This document shows, in pieces, positions 63,918 through 64,000 of a DNA stretch of 64,000 nucleotides (the first letter of the stretch is position 1; every line of letters starts with the position of its first letter). The notes under the pieces are model-generated. The model did not search any database and had not been told where the DNA came from. It saw only the letters and a program-made list of their open reading frames with translations. Source of the DNA: Shimia sp. R10_1 (lineage in GTDB: Bacteria > Pseudomonadota > Alphaproteobacteria > Rhodobacterales > Rhodobacteraceae); assembly GCF_017744095.1 (NCBI RefSeq), contig NZ_JAGHQX010000008.1, positions 62,001 through 126,000 on the forward strand, in the 5' to 3' direction. The position numbers and the translations under genes were made by a program.

Positions 63918-64000
63918 ATGGCACTCAGAGACGACATCAATAGCGCATTGAAACAAGCAATGCGTGACCGAGCCGCTGACCGGCTTTCGACATTGCGCCT
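63918..64000 (+). CDS. GatB/YqeY-domain protein, 3' end outside window
   Basis: Only the first 27 residues are visible: MALRDDINSALKQAMRDRAA and then a DRLSTLRL-type continuation. This is the normal beginning of YqeY proteins, which carry the helical tRNA-binding module found at the GatB C-terminus. The ATG at 63918 is preferred to 63914, which is out of this frame. It diverges from carA, a common alphaproteobacterial order. Confidence 0.78.
   Translation, partial: MALRDDINSALKQAMRDRAADRLSTLR

Overview
The window reads as ordinary chromosome of a Roseobacter-group alphaproteobacterium (Rhodobacteraceae, near Phaeobacter or Ruegeria in feel). The reasons are the moderately high GC, an alphaproteobacterial-type RNase P RNA, a SAM-II riboswitch ahead of metZ, several Rhodobacterales-type gene arrangements (ftsY/EamA/yciB, gatC/gatA, folB/folP/glmM, divergent carA and yqeY) and short G/C-run hairpin repeats of a kind common in these genomes. 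Assignment is by protein resemblance only; no rRNA or tRNA is present. I see no prophage, insertion sequence, integrase or CRISPR array.

Layout. 1-5.5 kb: a cut-off ABC exporter, a class V aminotransferase, a HisC-like aminotransferase, a crotonase and a DUF1992 protein. 5.6-14 kb: valS, an Lrp-type regulator divergent from an ornithine-decarboxylase-like gene, and a lone molybdenum hydroxylase large subunit overlapping a DUF2235 hydrolase. 14-20.2 kb: a compact minus-strand operon that runs, in transcription order, 27-aa membrane peptide, XpaC-like, TelA-like, DUF2927 lipoprotein, SPFH-GYF protein, zinc-ribbon membrane protein, nitroreductase. It is the most system-like locus here and looks like an envelope-stress module. 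20-24 kb: an rRNA pseudouridine synthase, tadA, a broken M24 peptidase gene, a UPF0173 hydrolase and a ceramidase-family membrane protein. 24-34 kb: gatCA, a lipoprotein, a peptidoglycan amidase, rnpB, a YhhN-family protein, ftsY, yciB, a GST, and metZ under a SAM-II riboswitch plus intrinsic terminator.

34-49.5 kb: folE2, trkH translationally coupled to an AruI-like ThDP enzyme, an inactive trypsin-like protein with SPOR-like and peptidoglycan-binding domains, then glyQ and glyS separated by marC, a small membrane-anchored gene and gltS, followed by a divergent pyruvate-phosphate-dikinase-like gene and a SleB-type wall hydrolase. 49.5-64 kb: folB, folP, glmM, a DMT transporter, ilvC divergent from two overlapping Lrp-type genes, a second class V aminotransferase, a UbiH-type monooxygenase, a HAD phosphatase, a GntR/FadR regulator, a large GT2 glycosyltransferase with a MshEN-like N-terminus, carA, and the start of a YqeY gene.

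Most content is housekeeping: translation (valS, glyQ, glyS, gatCA, tadA, rnpB), folate synthesis (folE2, folB, folP), cell envelope (glmM, amidase, SleB, ftsY) and amino-acid metabolism (metZ, ilvC, carA, ODC, aminotransferases). The strongest leads are the XpaC/TelA/SPFH operon with its 27-residue leader gene, three enzyme-family proteins whose key residues appear lost or replaced (pseudo-protease, dikinase-like protein, crotonase), the multiply broken M24 gene, and the riboswitch-terminator ahead of metZ.
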